Positions 38,401-48,623 of a DNA stretch of 64,000 nt are shown piece after piece (positions within the stretch are counted from its first letter, which is position 1; each line of letters begins with the position of its first letter). A program made the translations under genes and the position numbers. This DNA comes from Manduca sexta (lineage: Eukaryota > Arthropoda > Insecta > Lepidoptera > Sphingidae): positions 12,532,777 through 12,596,776 of the forward strand of contig NC_051141.1 of NCBI RefSeq assembly GCF_014839805.1, written 5' to 3'. Under the pieces are notes generated by a model that did not search any database, was not told the DNA's origin, and saw nothing but the letters and a program-made list of their open reading frames with translations.

Positions 38401-39854
38401 CTTTTGCCAAAAATTGTCAGGTTTAACTACCAACGCTTGGTGGACGGATGAAGGGAAGTGTTCCTGCAGTACCTTTAGGATTGGCTTGATCGCTGCCCAT
38501 GCTGAACCTCTCATATCAATCAGTATAGTAAAACCATGGGACTTCACAGAGTCGCTGAAAACAATATTTTTACTGATTAAAGGATTATATTATGGCGGTG
38601 AAGTGACGTTAATGGGAATGCATTAAATTTCTTTGCGCTAGTAAATGATTAGATACAATTTCGTATAGTATTTCACGCCAAAATATTAACAATATGTACT
38701 CTCGTATCTGGACGCACTCAACTTACCATCAAGTGCCGTGGGGTCTCTGCACGTCCATATTAAAGATATGAAAGCGATATAGCAAGCTACCTGATGATTA
38801 GTCATAAGCTTTATTAAAATAATCGTAGGTTACGGCAACTTACAAGTTATAAAATTGTTTAATGAAGTTCAGTTATTTATCTACATATACTTCATTCCAT
38901 TTAAATTCGAATACAAAACTTCAATCCATCAAAGTACCACATACATCATGATTATGAGATTATTTGCAATTGTGATTAATCGAAACAGGCTAGCAGGCAA
39001 TGTAATCACCTATTGTTCAACACAATTTGAAAGACGAGAACTTTACTAATACCAAGTAGTGTTGGTAGTGGGCACCGAATGGGTACCTACAATCTACTTG
39101 TACCTATAACATGTATTCTGGGATTCGTTTTAGTTCCACTAAAAGAACAATAAACAAATGTAAACTTGTATTAGTAACACAGGTAACTCCTGTTAACGAG
39201 TCGTTACGTCCTTAACTGAATCTCTAATATCACAAAATAGAAATTAAACTAATTTTCGGATTCTATCGCGGTGTTAGTATTTTATTTTCTCCCGACGTTT
39301 CGAAGACTTTGCAGCCTTCATGGTCACGGGGGGGACTGCAAAGTCTTCGAAACGTCGGGAGAAAATAAAATACTAACACCGCGATAGAATCCGAAAATTA
39401 GTTTAATTTCAATGTCTAACATTCGCGTAAACATAAGAAATCATTATCACAAAATAGTATTACATTCAATCATTGTATCCATTAAAATATGAAATTATTA
39501 TGTTGAATTATACTGCCGTAATAATGAAGACAAACAATATTGGCTTCTCATTCATAACCGATATAATCTGTCATTATCACAAGCCGTTATGTATACGCAT
39601 GCATTTTAAGGACAGCTTGTGCGTGGGCACGCGCACTCTTCAGTTGGTAGTTCATTTATAATGCTCACTCACCTGGGTATACTGATTAGATAATGTAGAA
39701 GACGCCTGTAGTCATCTGGCGCGACTCGGTCCCGTCTCGAGTTGGCTGGAAACCATATAATGGGCCCCCCGCGGCGGTCACGGCCCCCGGTCAGGGCCGC
39801 CACCCGCTCCTGCAGAAGCGGGAGCACGTCGAGGGCCCGTGCTCCAGCCTCCAT
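26261..39854 (-). CDS. trio: Trio/Kalirin-type Rho guanine nucleotide exchange factor, 5' part (13 coding exons, gene continues beyond 26261)
   Basis: Trio proteins activate Rac/Rho GTPases and act in axon guidance and cytoskeletal control at the membrane. Thirteen exons on the minus strand join to 2144 nt (714 codons plus 2 nt), and every junction agrees in phase. Residues 1-140 form the CRAL-TRIO/SEC14-like domain, with motifs LPLLQERVAALTGG, RDRRGGP, ILIDMRGS, KPDNFWQKQRT and QLTPDLDG. From about residue 165 spectrin repeats follow, with the Trio signatures LDQCFQLRLFEQD, VFHHKAE, LHQRLALLLYKED and VLDWLANHGE. The DH-PH (GEF) units are not in the window. The start at 39854 is supported by an in-frame TGA 15 nt upstream in the same exon and by the ATG lying just before the conserved DVLP motif. 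Order and spacing of the motifs match vertebrate Trio and Kalirin. Introns hold Helitron, MULE, foldback and P-like insertions. Confidence 0.93.
27165..27359 (+). repeat. Interspersed lepidopteran repeat
   Basis: Contains TCGCTAAAACTCGAGAACGA, CTGGACCGATTTGGCTAATT and GAAAGTCCTGGGAAGG, a repeat I recall from several moth genomes. It abuts the P-like fragment at 27360. Confidence 0.5.
27360..27712 (-). mobile_element. 5' fragment of the same P-like transposon, inverted relative to the 49-kb copy
   Basis: The reverse complement of this stretch matches about 48805-49150: upstream sequence with CAATACTGGCAAGACGAAAG, the THAP exon 1 starting at 27551 (MPSCVFRRCTNY then TPTVNEQNV), and part of intron 1. 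A nonsense codon replaces the Ser after NV. No exon 2 or 3 follows. It sits in the Trio intron between the exons at 28594 and 26430. Confidence 0.75.
28088..28402 (+). CDS. Unidentified 104-residue ORF in a Trio intron
   Basis: ATG at 28088 to TAA at 28400-28402; the frame is open upstream to another ATG at 28040. The N-terminus is very basic (MPRRRRPDSGSRSQSNVRR), followed by an Asn run and a more ordinary C-terminal part. It lies antisense to Trio, beside the P-like fragment, so it may be the N-terminal piece of a transposon protein. No motif was recognised. Confidence 0.3.
   Translation: MPRRRRPDSGSRSQSNVRRPPSSASRTVDWRETDNICIGVAELRPTVNNNNNNEQMYIGDTKFIESSGFNKILLDYFYDTNVNCNDPLQYLIIHQRGRVYGSQI
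28594..28785 (-). CDS. trio: Trio exon, spectrin repeat 4
   Basis: 192 nt, phase 0 to 0. Acceptor TTTCAAAG|AATACG, donor GAG|GTTAGT. Encodes NTYTNAEKLLGAAEELARSG and ECDPEEVLGVARELEAHV. The TGECDPEEIYQAAHQLE motif of Trio is clearly conserved. Confidence 0.96.
29064..29186 (-). CDS. trio: Trio exon, spectrin repeat 3/4
   Basis: 123 nt, phase 0 to 0. Acceptor AATCACAG|GTACTC, donor CAA|GTAAGT. Encodes VLDWLANHGEVFLQKNTGIG and HKARVYQKSHEHFENVAQ, which align closely with Trio VLDWIENHGEAFLSKHTGVG. Confidence 0.96.
29540..29743 (-). CDS. trio: Trio exon, spectrin repeat 3
   Basis: 204 nt, phase 0 to 0. The acceptor is a NAGNAG site (TTCAG|CAGCAG), so one Gln may be optional: the start is 29743 or 29740. 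Donor GGCAG|GTTAGT. After a low-complexity Ser/Gly stretch it encodes HVLAVIHQILGHHRALEARY and KLHQRLALLLYKEDCRQ. Confidence 0.95.
29861..29941 (-). CDS. trio: Trio small exon
   Basis: 81 nt, phase 0 to 0, 27 residues. Acceptor TTGTTTAG|GTCCAC, donor CTG|GTGAGT. Encodes STSKKLLYQLDHLVQVCHQ, matching the GKSLLDKLQ region of Trio. Confidence 0.9.
30021..30241 (-). CDS. trio: Trio exon, spectrin repeat 2/3
   Basis: 221 nt, phase 1 to 0. Acceptor CTTGCACAG|GTCTCG, donor GAG|GTGACA. Encodes LEERSAVLSLSVVFHHKAEA and later QLYEHMCQAYTE, the counterparts of Trio LDERSTLLDMSSIFHQKAE and IYEHITLAYSE. The 3.75-kb intron before it (30242-33991) contains a MULE fragment. Confidence 0.95.
30411..30434. 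repeat. Perfect 24-bp palindrome
   Basis: AAGGCTAAACTG followed directly by its complement CAGTTTAGCCTT, within a Trio intron. Confidence 0.95.
30850..30888. repeat. Perfect hairpin, 18-bp arms, 3-nt loop
   Basis: TAAATGCAAATGCTTAAA, loop AAA, TTTAAGCATTTGCATTTA. Confidence 0.95.
31250..31871 (-). pseudogene. Mutator-like (MULE, Phantom-type) transposase fragment
   Basis: Starting after a TTTTTAG acceptor near 31872, the minus strand reads KSRKIIDLQYFLDQKLKHS, then in other frames HLQLLKENKLCLQSTFLMKC with a CNMCN knuckle, then AVNGAMMTGVGRSNLNEQLA, LAIEDRMQEAARKETDKDVA and DGIPILTVIADCCWSKK, and finally YRTNYFASSSVANIM and TGKLLYMDV. The order matches the N-terminal half of insect Mutator-like transposases (motif IPxxTVVADGSWSKRSYG, then the SGVAxIIG and TGKVLYMGV blocks). 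Several frameshifts and stops mean it is dead. It lies in the Trio intron 30242-33991. Confidence 0.65.
32228..32750 (-). repeat. 0.5-kb repeat shared with 44900-45445 (inverse orientation)
   Basis: Shared blocks include ATGCTCATGAGAATCCGGT, CGCTGTTACAGCGCTCCAAA, CGATATCTCGGAAACTA-like and CTTAACCTCAAGTTTGTGGG. It lies upstream, on the same strand, of the MULE fragment at 31871-31250, so it may be the 5' region of that element. This link is an inference. Confidence 0.7.
33823..33850. repeat. Perfect hairpin, 12-bp arms, 4-nt loop
   Basis: TGGATCCTGTTA, loop ATAC, TAACAGGATCCA; 142 bp beyond the Trio donor at 33992. Confidence 0.9.
33992..34143 (-). CDS. trio: Trio exon, spectrin repeat 2
   Basis: 152 nt, phase 2 to 1. 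Acceptor CTGTCAG|GTTCGC, donor GGCAG|GTACTC. Ala/Arg-rich helix (ARVTAAARRLADKRHYAEAQ) that matches the VANRLVESGHYA segment of Trio. It is GC-rich compared with the flanking introns. Confidence 0.92.
34328..34431 (-). CDS. trio: Trio exon, spectrin repeat 1/2
   Basis: 104 nt, phase 0 to 2. Acceptor TTATGTAG|ATGCTG, donor CTAG|GTACGTG. Encodes MLEWIVNHRTAFLATYVEI and AAAKRLQEEHAR, aligned with the DWITHN-type motif after the FEQD helix in Trio. Confidence 0.93.
34543..34769 (-). CDS. trio: Trio exon, spectrin repeat 1
   Basis: 227 nt, phase 1 to 0. Acceptor GATCAG|GCGAGA, donor AAG|GTACAA. Ends with MQLDQCFQLRLFEQDCEK, a diagnostic Trio/Kalirin motif. The insertion rich in Gly, Ser and Glu near its start (SEASGSGGEGAA) is probably a variable loop. 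Confidence 0.95.
36117..36748 (-). mobile_element. Helitron-like non-autonomous element, copy B, with internal duplication
   Basis: On the minus strand: A|TCTATACTATT at 36748 to hairpin and CTAG|T at 36117. Closely related to 7784-8294. A segment of about 70 bp containing CTCCTATTGGTCATAGCGTG appears twice (about 36462-36530 and 36583-36652). It lies in the Trio intron 34770-36829. Confidence 0.75.
36830..37010 (-). CDS. trio: Trio exon, start of spectrin-repeat region
   Basis: 181 nt, phase 0 to 1. Acceptor TTCGTAG|GCTCTT, donor CAGG|GTACGA. Encodes a heptad-rich helix (LEELMWQAGDLLDRLDDLQ) equivalent to the first linker/spectrin helix after the SEC14 domain in Trio. Confidence 0.92.
37790..37903 (-). 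CDS. trio: Trio exon, end of CRAL-TRIO domain
   Basis: 114 nt, phase 0 to 0. Acceptor TTTCAG|ACGACC, donor CTG|GTAAGT. Encodes 38 residues, including the MISLEALPKVID and QLTPDLDGTL motifs that close the SEC14 fold in Trio/Kalirin. Confidence 0.95.
38362..38554 (-). CDS. trio: Trio exon, CRAL-TRIO domain part 2
   Basis: 193 nt, completes the split Ser codon and ends in phase 0. Acceptor TTTTCAG|CGACTC, donor GAG|GTAGGT. It encodes GFTILIDMRGSAW and KPDNFWQKQRTTIG, among the most conserved stretches of the Trio SEC14 domain. Confidence 0.95.
39241..39409. repeat. Perfect foldback: 74-bp arms, 21-nt loop
   Basis: Arm 39241-39314 and arm 39336-39409 are exactly complementary; each has TCTCCCGACGTTTCGAAGAC or its complement. 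The flank 39410-39450 (TGTCTAACATTCGCGTAAAC) belongs to the same repeat family, also present singly at 2965-3045 and 20180-20276. It lies between the first two coding Trio exons. Confidence 0.9.
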
Positions 39855-39878
39855 CGCTACTCCTGCTCAGGGACCCAA
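39673..39878 (-). CDS. trio: Trio exon with start codon, CRAL-TRIO domain part 1
   Basis: Coding from ATG at 39854 to 39673 (182 nt, phase 2 end, donor CAG|GTGAGTG). Residues MEAGARALDVLPLLQERV begin the domain, followed by the RDRRGGP motif. An acceptor TTTTTCAG ends at 39879, so 24 nt of 5' UTR precede the ATG and at least one upstream non-coding exon must exist; I could not place it. The in-frame TGA between acceptor and ATG fixes the start for this transcript. Confidence 0.93.
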
Positions 39879-42800
39879 CTGAAAAAGCCTAACACATTAC
39901 ATATTTTTATAGATTATAAACCTTTTTTACTCTCTATTCTGCTAAATAAATTGGATCGAAAGTTTAAGTGAGGCCATATTCCATTTTATTAACTTTTATC
40001 CCAGATTATAAGAATAATATTAACGTGATTTTCTCCTTTTGGCATAAGGATGCCGAAAGAACAAACTCGCCATGTCTAGTCTAGCACAACAATACGACAG
40101 TTGTCAATTTTTTATTTTTTTTAATGATATTCATTGTTGCTATTCTATTCTGTTCTATACCTACGTATAGAATAGTACTAGTACTATCCATCGTTTTAAA
40201 CTGAAGAAGTGGTAGATTTTGGATCTTGTTTAGAATATTTTTTTTGACATAAGAGTGAATCTAATAATGTAATATATTCAACATAATCTAAATAGATTGC
40301 TATATGTCAACACTGCCATATCAGCTGTAAACAAGACCCAGTAAACTTATTGTGTTTAATATAATAATAATAACTCAAAACTCCCTAAACCGAAATGTAA
40401 TTATTTCAAACTCATGCAAATTAACATATGCCAATTGTTGATGATAGTACTAAGCAGCCAATTTATTAATTTATGAACAGGATGTGATATCCTCACATTA
40501 TAAGGAAATAACATTCATAAGTTACAATAACCTTAAGTATCAGGATGAGGCCTTCAATTTCTAACTAGTTATGTTAACAAAAATATAATTGGTAGAATTA
40601 GCTTGTACAATTTATTTGCAAAATAAAATAAATGGCCTTAATTACAAGTCATGGTTATATTTACTTGATAGGAAACACTCAATGACTTGTGCTAAATACT
40701 TATTTTTATAAAGTACAACTAAAAATGTAGACATTAATGAACATAGTATTTTGGTTATAAAATGATATTAATGGATTTGATGTATGATACAACTATTAAT
40801 GCTACCTAACAACATGGATTATAAAATTTTATTAGAAAATTAGTAGCTAATCATTTTTTATCAATATATATTATCAACATCAAAGATTTTTAAAAAATAA
40901 TCCTATATTAAACTAGCTCATCTCACACTTTAATAATTTTGCACTACATTTAGATTATATTTTAGATTCAGCCTGTTAACTAGCATTGCAACATGATACT
41001 TGTCTACAAAACTCCATCCCATCAATTTATATATAAATACATCAATTTAACAGAATAGTAAAAAAAATTCAGATCCCAAACATATGTGGACTGTTTCACC
41101 CGATGTATCAGCCATACAGACACATGACTATGTTGATCACTTGTTACATTAAGGTATATTATGCTGTTCAGATAAATAAACCCATTAAAAGATAACTCAC
41201 TAGTAGTACCTTCTATACAAATACTATTTGTGTAATGTAATAATTAGGAAAAAGTAATGGTATCCTTAAAAAGAATAAGTATAAGGAACAAACAACAATA
41301 AGCTACATACTTAACATGAAGATCAGTTCTAGATGAAGGTTTATTATTAATAATATTAACTTCCTCAAAATGATTATTCACCAATGATAATATTTAAATA
41401 ATATGCAACCTGTTGCCTTCTTTATATATAATAATCAGCTATGGCGCAGGGCACTTAAGCGTTGTCATGTGTAATTTAACCTTTGTTAATCAGTTTATCT
41501 CATTTCCTATTTCTTCCCTAAAAATGGTTAATTTAAAAAATAATGTACCCGGATTTGCAGGATGCATAATAATAATATTTTATGACCATGTTAACAACAA
41601 TAACAAACTGCCTTAGTATTATATCTACCTGAGGTTAATGAACATAACATGTATAATATTTGGGATAATATCAAACTTATGTAATTCCACTACATTTTTT
41701 TGTAGATTTGCATTAATTAATTTAAAATATCAGTCTTGTTATAGTGGATCTATGGAATATACTATGTTTTAAATGTGAGTTTCTTATCTTTAACGGATTT
41801 TATTTCCATACAAACTTCCAATCCACATTAATTTACCTTTAGAAATGTATTTATGTGATCAGTTGAAAAATCTCCTAACAAAAATTCCACTTCATTGTCT
41901 TTGCATTATTAATACTTTGTGAACTAAAGGAGTGAGTGAAACTTTTATATTATAATGTGTATTTTACAGAAGCAGGACCAAATGAGCAACTGAATCACCT
42001 GGTGATAAGGACATAGGTAGTTCATATGAAATTATTCACAATGGGGACATAACATTTGCAATATGACCATATCTAAAACATAAAACAACTGAACATACTC
42101 TAGTACAAGATAAACAAGTAAAGCATTTAATTGGCTCAGGAGTGATGAGGTAATAGTTGTAAACACTACATCGACCCACTAGTTATTTGTTATCTTCAGC
42201 AATATTAGGTGACAATTATTTATTGGATAATTTAAGTTTAGTGATTCATCAAGTAACAGCATGATTGTCACATATCAAACAATACAAGCTAGCTCAACAT
42301 ACCTTTAGGTAATTCCTCAATGTAACAGTAACAATGAAATTAATTAAATAAACAAAAATAGTTTTGAAATGTATTATGATACATTGATTTGATGATAGGC
42401 AAAAGAGATTAGTAAAGCTATTACTTAATAAGTACCTAAATAAAAATTATTATAAGATAAAAATATACTATATCTATAAATCTCATGTTAAGATTGATAA
42501 TAAAAATCATATTATCAATTTCTTATCGCTACACTAAAAATTATATAGCTGTAAATTATTATCTTCAATAAGTCTTATGTGTAAGTATTTTAGATAAGAA
42601 ACAATAACAAAATATGTAAGCACAACAAATTGCTCATTTGAATCAATAGACATTGAAAAAGGGCCTAAAGTTTTATTATTTATCGAAATGCAAAAAGTTG
42701 GCACACAAAGACACAAAAAACTATATTGTGCACACCAGAAATGTTTATTCTTTGTTACCAAATTTTAGTCTAAAGCATGTAATAAATCTTTTAATACTTT

Positions 42801-44899
42801 TACGTTAAAATCATGTGTTTTCTTTGTATAGAAAACGACTAACGCCAGGGAGGGTCAAGGTGCTCGTAATGTAAAAAAAGAAAACGATCGCCGCATCGCC
42901 TAAGAAATGTTTAATACCTATTCACAAGTAGACAAGAGTCAAGAGATAGAACACATTCAGAGCCGCGATAGAGTCGTGCTGAGTGCTACCGTTTCAATAA
43001 ATGCTGATGACAAATTATTTGTGTTATACATACAACTAGCTATGTAACAAAAAATAACCTAAGCCGTGGATTTGAACTAACCGTGGTGACTCAAAGACTC
43101 CAATTAGTCAGGTATAAAAGGTTCGGCACGCATTATTGTCACTGTCGTTACTTCCACTAAAACATGAGTAAAAAATATATTCATTACTGCCCCTAAAACT
43201 TATTAAAAACACACAAGCTGGACTATAATGACAAACTGAGTATCACCAACCACCACAATGGCGCGCTAGGGTTGCCCATTGCAGTGTGACCACGACTTTT
43301 GACTGTTTTACACATAATAATTAAATAATAATTATTTTTCATATACGATCGCGCAATTATTAATTTTTTAAACATTTTTATAGTTAACTTTAACTATTTT
43401 TTAAAGCTAACTTATCTATAGAATATGGTAAGTCTAATAGTAAAAAAAAAAAAATGTATATTTTTAGTAAGTGTAAAGCAATGTACCTCCGAATTGATTT
43501 GTGGTGTAAGCAAATTTCGATATATACTTTCAATACCTATTTGATTTGTTTTTATTTGTAATTTAATAACTTTGTAATCTCGTACTGTGATAAAGTAATA
43601 TCAATAATTATAAACTACTAGCTTTTGCTCGCGACTTCACTCGCGTGAAGGAGTTCTCTGGAGTAAAAGTCCCCGGTATGATAAAAGTCCAACTACATAT
43701 TTTCCCGAAATATATAAAATATCCTATAAACTTCCCAGGGTCGACTATCTCCATAAAAAAAATCATAAAATTTGTTTCGTAGATTTTGAGAAAATCGTTA
43801 ATCTTGATGTCGGTCTACTCAACTCAATCATACGGTGATACGTAACTTTTAAACTATTCGGCCAAAGTACTTAGTGTGAATGACAAAGTTTATCTACATT
43901 AAATACTTAAAGCGATAAATATATTTATTTTGATAAGAGTTTGATAAATATTCTAAAATTTGTATTTTAAAAAAGGATCTGATTATATTTATGATTCACT
44001 ATTTTGGTCATAGTGACTTCCACATAAAAGGTAGATATATTCTGTCGAGGACTTTTATAGTTTTTTTTAGTCCACGAACGTGGACTGTGATAGTTAGGGC
44101 CCTAATTTCTTTTTATTTGTACCGTCGTAATAGGGTACCCGACTCATTTTTGTTCTTTACTATTATCAAATATTTACGTTTTATAAATTATAACACAGAA
44201 AGAATTATTAAAATCCTGTAAAAAATCAACAAGTTATAAGTCTTGGAATGTCGGTGAAAGGGGTAATTAACAAGACACAGAAAAGAGACGAAATACACAC
44301 ATTTGACGTCACCGGGAATTGCGACGCGTGCGAAAGAAAGACATGAAGCGATATCCCCACAACGCGCCCACTTCTACACATTACAATATTCGAAATATGA
44401 ATTATTAGCCTATTTCGTAACCAATTTTTATGCAGATTTCGCAGGAGTGCTTAGTTTTTGTATTATTAACCATTACATAAAGAATAATGAACAAAATCAA
44501 ACATAGGCCGGTTCCCTATTGGATTCTTCACCTGCCTATTATTGTCACTCTTGGAACACCCTAATAAAGTATACCCTTGTATTGAGCTTTCCTTTCAGCT
44601 AATGTATAAAAACAAATACTCATACATATTTTTATAAAAACTTTTATAGTGTACCTACGTGAAACAGACAAGGGTTTTAAGATTTTATTGTCTATGCAGT
44701 CATAACACAAAACGGTATAGTATGTTTGTTGCACTTTTTATATTGCAATATTTACATTGAAAATGACAGTATATTTATTATTTAAGCAATAATTCATTAA
44801 GAAATTACATCGCACATAAGGGAAGAAGGATTATGCCGTAAAAGGCGCAACAGGGCAGGAAGGTCCTAAATTTCGTGACATCACGTGTCTAAATCTAAA
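39879..44899. other. Upstream region of Trio, no coding sequence recognised
   Basis: AT-rich sequence without recognisable protein-coding segments. The non-coding first exon and promoter of Trio should lie here or further right; moderately GC-rich spots at about 42840-42900 and 43230-43300 are the only hints. Confidence 0.4.
43618..43830 (-). mobile_element. 3' end of a Helitron-like element of another subfamily
   Basis: On the minus strand it ends with the imperfect hairpin CACGCGAGTGAAGTCGCGAG, then CAAAAGCTAG|T. The left part differs from copies A-D. Confidence 0.5.
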
Positions 44900-45445
44900 A
44901 ATTATTAGTAGTCCATTGAAATGTTACAATTTAAGGACCGAATATTGCATTTGTTAGAGAACGCAATTTTATTTTTGGGATATGTGTTGGGGGTCAATAG
45001 AAGCTTAACCTCAAGTTTGTGGGGTCGCCATCCATGTCCCCCAGCCGCCATCTTGGAAAAAGGGGTGAAAACACTTTTTTCACGATATCTCGGAAACTAT
45101 ACGTCTTACAAAAAGTTTGTAAGTCATAATTTGAAGTAAATTGTTTTGCCTACAAATATACTTTATAACCTTTTGCCCTAAATTAAATGTTAAATAAGTT
45201 ATAAGCAAATAAGTGAGAAAATGTTTATAAAATTTTCTTTTTTGCTCTATTAGTTTTTTTTTATACATTTTACGTAAAAAATACTTCAGACCAATCTTGT
45301 AGATGAGCTTTTGAGGAAATATTATCCCTACAATTTTTGTTTTAATTTCACTTATTTAAACGCTGTTACAGCGCTCCAAAGTTGACCGGGTTCGTCAATG
45401 CTCATGAGAATCCGGTTAAAACGAAATGTTTAACTTATTTTTGAT
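44900..45445 (+). repeat. 0.5-kb repeat, inverted partner of 32228-32750
   Basis: Contains GCTTAACCTCAAGTTTGTGG, GGGGTGAAAACACTTTTTTC and CGCTGTTACAGCGCTCCAAA, all found inverted at 32.2-32.75 kb. It is followed by the THAP-like fragment at 45712. Confidence 0.7.
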
Positions 45446-45711
45446 TTTTATTTAATTGTAAATATATACTTACAAAATTTTTGTTAAATTCGTACAACTT
45501 TACTTATTCATTCCTAATTCAATTTATAAAAAATCCGTAATTTGGTTTTTTTATTTATAATGTCGCGCTAAAACGCGTTATCACATAACGTTATCCCTGT
45601 ATGACGTCATCGCATATAAGTATACAAACATTCGTGACGGTTGTCCGGCATCTTACAAAAAATATTTTTTTTGGTTTTACATATATCTGCTAATTGTTAC
45701 TTTGTCCACAA

Positions 45712-45915
45712 AAAATGAATGTGCCAGCATGTAAATATTGTTCAATACCTTTACATAAAAACTCGAAACCACATAATCCCGAAAAAAATTTCATTCATGT
45801 ACCAAAATCAAAAGATTTAAGTAAGAAAAAAGTGGTTGACTTTAGCTCGACGAGATCCAAAATATACGTCGGATAAATCGACGATTTATTTTTGTGAAGA
45901 TCGTTTCAATGTAAC
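45712..45915 (+). pseudogene. Second THAP-like zinc finger fragment, frameshifted
   Basis: ATG at 45715 reads MNVPACKYCSIPLHKNSKPH, then FIHVPKSKDLSKK; a one-base slip in the A run near 45830 gives KKWLTLARRDPKYTSDKSTI and CEDRFN. This is the THAP pattern (C-x2-C, hydrophobic P, W, C-x2-H) with Arg in place of the last His. It differs in sequence from the finger at 48958. It lies about 270 bp after the 44.9-45.4 kb repeat. Confidence 0.6.
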
Positions 45916-46354
45916 TTAATAGTTTTATATTGCGTAATAAATGTTGTTGTCACCTAAAAAAACAATGTTTTAATATAAGTGTCAAATATAAAATATGTGT
46001 TGAGGCCATGTTTTGGTTACCTCGGTTTTTTTAAAGTTATGAGTGCATGCTATCTATTGGTCTATGTTTCATGTAGTCGTGACTATAAACTTATTGATTT
46101 GCATGATGCAATGTTTATGTACGATGACGTCACTAGCAATAGCGGCCGGCATCAGTCCGCTTGAGGCCCCAAGAGTTATAGATTAAAAATTTTAAACTTT
46201 AATGACGAAAATTAAATATTTACAATACATTTAAAAACAAAAAAAATTGTGTGATAAATATTTTTATTGTCATTCTTTCTCCTGGAGGAGTTTTATATTT
46301 TTGGTTACATCAGTCAAACACCCTATTGTATAGCATGTAACATGATCCCACAAA

Positions 46355-46790
46355 TCTATACTATTATATAAAGCTGAAGAGTAAGTTTATTTGCTTGAAC
46401 GCGCTAATCACAGGAACTATTGGTTCCAATTAACAATTATTTTAGTGTTGAATAACTCATTTATCGAGAAAGAATATATAACGTCACGCTATGACTAATA
46501 GGAGCGGAATATCAAAGGAAAATGTTGCAAAAACGGACGAAAAATTATGCCTTCTGAGACCTTCCGTTGTATGTGCTACGTAAATGGGTAAAGTTGCGCA
46601 ACAATTATGTATGACGAAATTGTCCTTCATAAAAAATCTAAAAAATATGTTTGTAACAAAGTCTCCCCTCGCAACTGACTGCCTGTCTGAACGCGATTAA
46701 CTCAAATACTACCTGAAATTTAGTATAGAGATAGTTTAAAAGCCTGGGAAGGATATAGGCTAAATTCTATCCCAGAAAACTATAGTTAAA
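46355..46790 (+). mobile_element. Helitron-like element, copy C, 3' truncated
   Basis: TCTATACTATTATATAAAGC at the 5' end and collinear similarity with copies A and B through GTATAGAGATAGTTTAAAAG; the 3' hairpin and CTAR are missing. Confidence 0.65.
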
Positions 46791-47459
46791 TATAATTTAA
46801 TCGCTTTATTTCGGTTGTATGCCCTTTAATTAAAATTAATTGCCATAAAAATGTAAACTCACGCGAATAATAAATACTTAACTAAAAAATTAAGTCAAAT
46901 TGAAATTATATAAACAAAATCTACATTATTTGCAATTTAGTAAGGAAATTTTTAAGGCTGGTCACCTCAATGAACAACCAGGGTCGTACGCAGTACGCTC
47001 ATCTAAATTACGCGCTAGTTGTACGTATTACAAAAATATGTATAAAGGATTAGGTACATATTTTTAATTCGGAATATGTATGTATGTTATATAAAACATG
47101 AAATTATAAATGAATCATTCTATTATATTAGTATATTAGTATATAATTATATTATATTTATTATATTATATTTATTATATTGACCGAGATCTATGACAAA
47201 ATATTAAATGAAAATATTATGTTTGTAAATGTAGGCGTATGCACGCTGTACACCGTTTCATAGTTTTTATAATTTTTTTAGTATTATTGTTTTTTTTCGT
47301 TAATTTTTAGTTATTGCTAAATACTTTTATGTGGATTTTCTCCGCACTTTTACGGTGATGTGCGTGTATTAGCTTATATAATTAATCAGACATTGTATAG
47401 AAAAGACTTATTAAAAAAAATATATACATTTAATAACATTATTATAAAAGAATGGACAA

Positions 47460-47850
47460 TTGATGACAAAAAATAAAGCCCGGAGTTTCTTTCTGCCTTT
47501 CTTCTTCGGGTAGTCATCGCTTAGGTAGTTAGTGAAAGGCTGGTAGGTTAGCTAGGTTAGGGCTTTTATTGTCCTCACCGGTGAGGATCGCGACGCGTTT
47601 CTCCCTTATTGCTTATTCAAAAATACATATATACATCATTTTATTTCTTCTCCCTGCCAGCCCGAGCTGGCTTCTTTGTTTACTAGGTATATTTTTCATT
47701 TATTTTATTTTCAATATAAATTGTCTTTATTTATATAAGCTTATCTAATTAAGTAATAATTAAATGTTCTCATGTACCTTGACTTATCATAAGTGCAACC
47801 ATGTTCGCCTACGTGATGAATAAAGCATTTTTTTTTTTTTTATTTTTATT
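47460..47850 (+). mobile_element. Possible retroelement 3' end
   Basis: A moderately GC-rich stretch (CGGGTAGTCATCGCTTAGG, CCTCACCGGTGAGGATCGCG, CCAGCCCGAGCTGGC) leads to GTGATGAATAAAGCA and a run of T. This resembles a lepidopteran non-LTR 3' end, but no coding part is left. Confidence 0.35.
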
Positions 47851-47908
47851 TATTTTTTTATTAAAACTATCAATAATTAATTCGTTAGCTAAAAAGCCAA
47901 ACATATTT

Positions 47909-47953
47909 CAATTTGTAATTTGGGAATGAATTACATTCCCAAATTACAAATTG
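47909..47953. repeat. Perfect hairpin, 20-bp arms, 5-nt loop
   Basis: CAATTTGTAATTTGGGAATG, loop AATTA, then its exact complement. Confidence 0.95.
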
Positions 47954-48415
47954 AGGCTAGATAGAAAACCGATTATCCTTTATGAGGGCCTGTTTCATGA
48001 ATAAAGGCTAATCGTTACACATATATCGACACTAATCCCGAAATAAATGTGACAGTCAATCACGCAAATAAATCGTAAACAAAACGGTGCATTCAGCATT
48101 GACTACTCTATGTTATTGACGGATAACATTTACTTGAACATTATAAATACGCCCGAAGTTGACTAAAAATATTAAATCACTCTTTATAATCAAGATACCA
48201 AAATATCGATATTACGAAATTATTGATATTCATATGTTTAGATGGTAGCATTGTACACCTCTAGCATGATTGTTTCTAAGAAACTTAGCACCATCTATCG
48301 CCCGAATGCAATAAAAAGTTCTAAATAGTCTCACATATTTGTTTTGATATTTACAGACAGATGGCGTTACTATAACGCATGACATTACATCACAACAGGC
48401 TTGCCAACTTAGGGC

Positions 48416-48441
48416 TTTTAGCCCTAAATTTAGGGCTAAAA
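48416..48441. repeat. Perfect 26-bp palindrome with AGCCCT/AGGGCT core
   Basis: TTTTAGCCCTAAA followed by TTTAGGGCTAAAA; a third AGGGCT stands just before it at 48411. Confidence 0.9.
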
Positions 48442-48623
48442 TAAGTGTAGTGGGATTTTTTCAGGCCCAAAAAAATTTAAGGCTATTTTTAGAGCCATAA
48501 AAATGTTTTCATGTATTACTGTTTAACTGAACAAAAAACGATTAAAAACGCAAATCGTTCAAGTTTTTCTACAAAGCATAATGTAATAATTCCAAATACA
48601 CCTCACTCATTATTCACGCTTTA

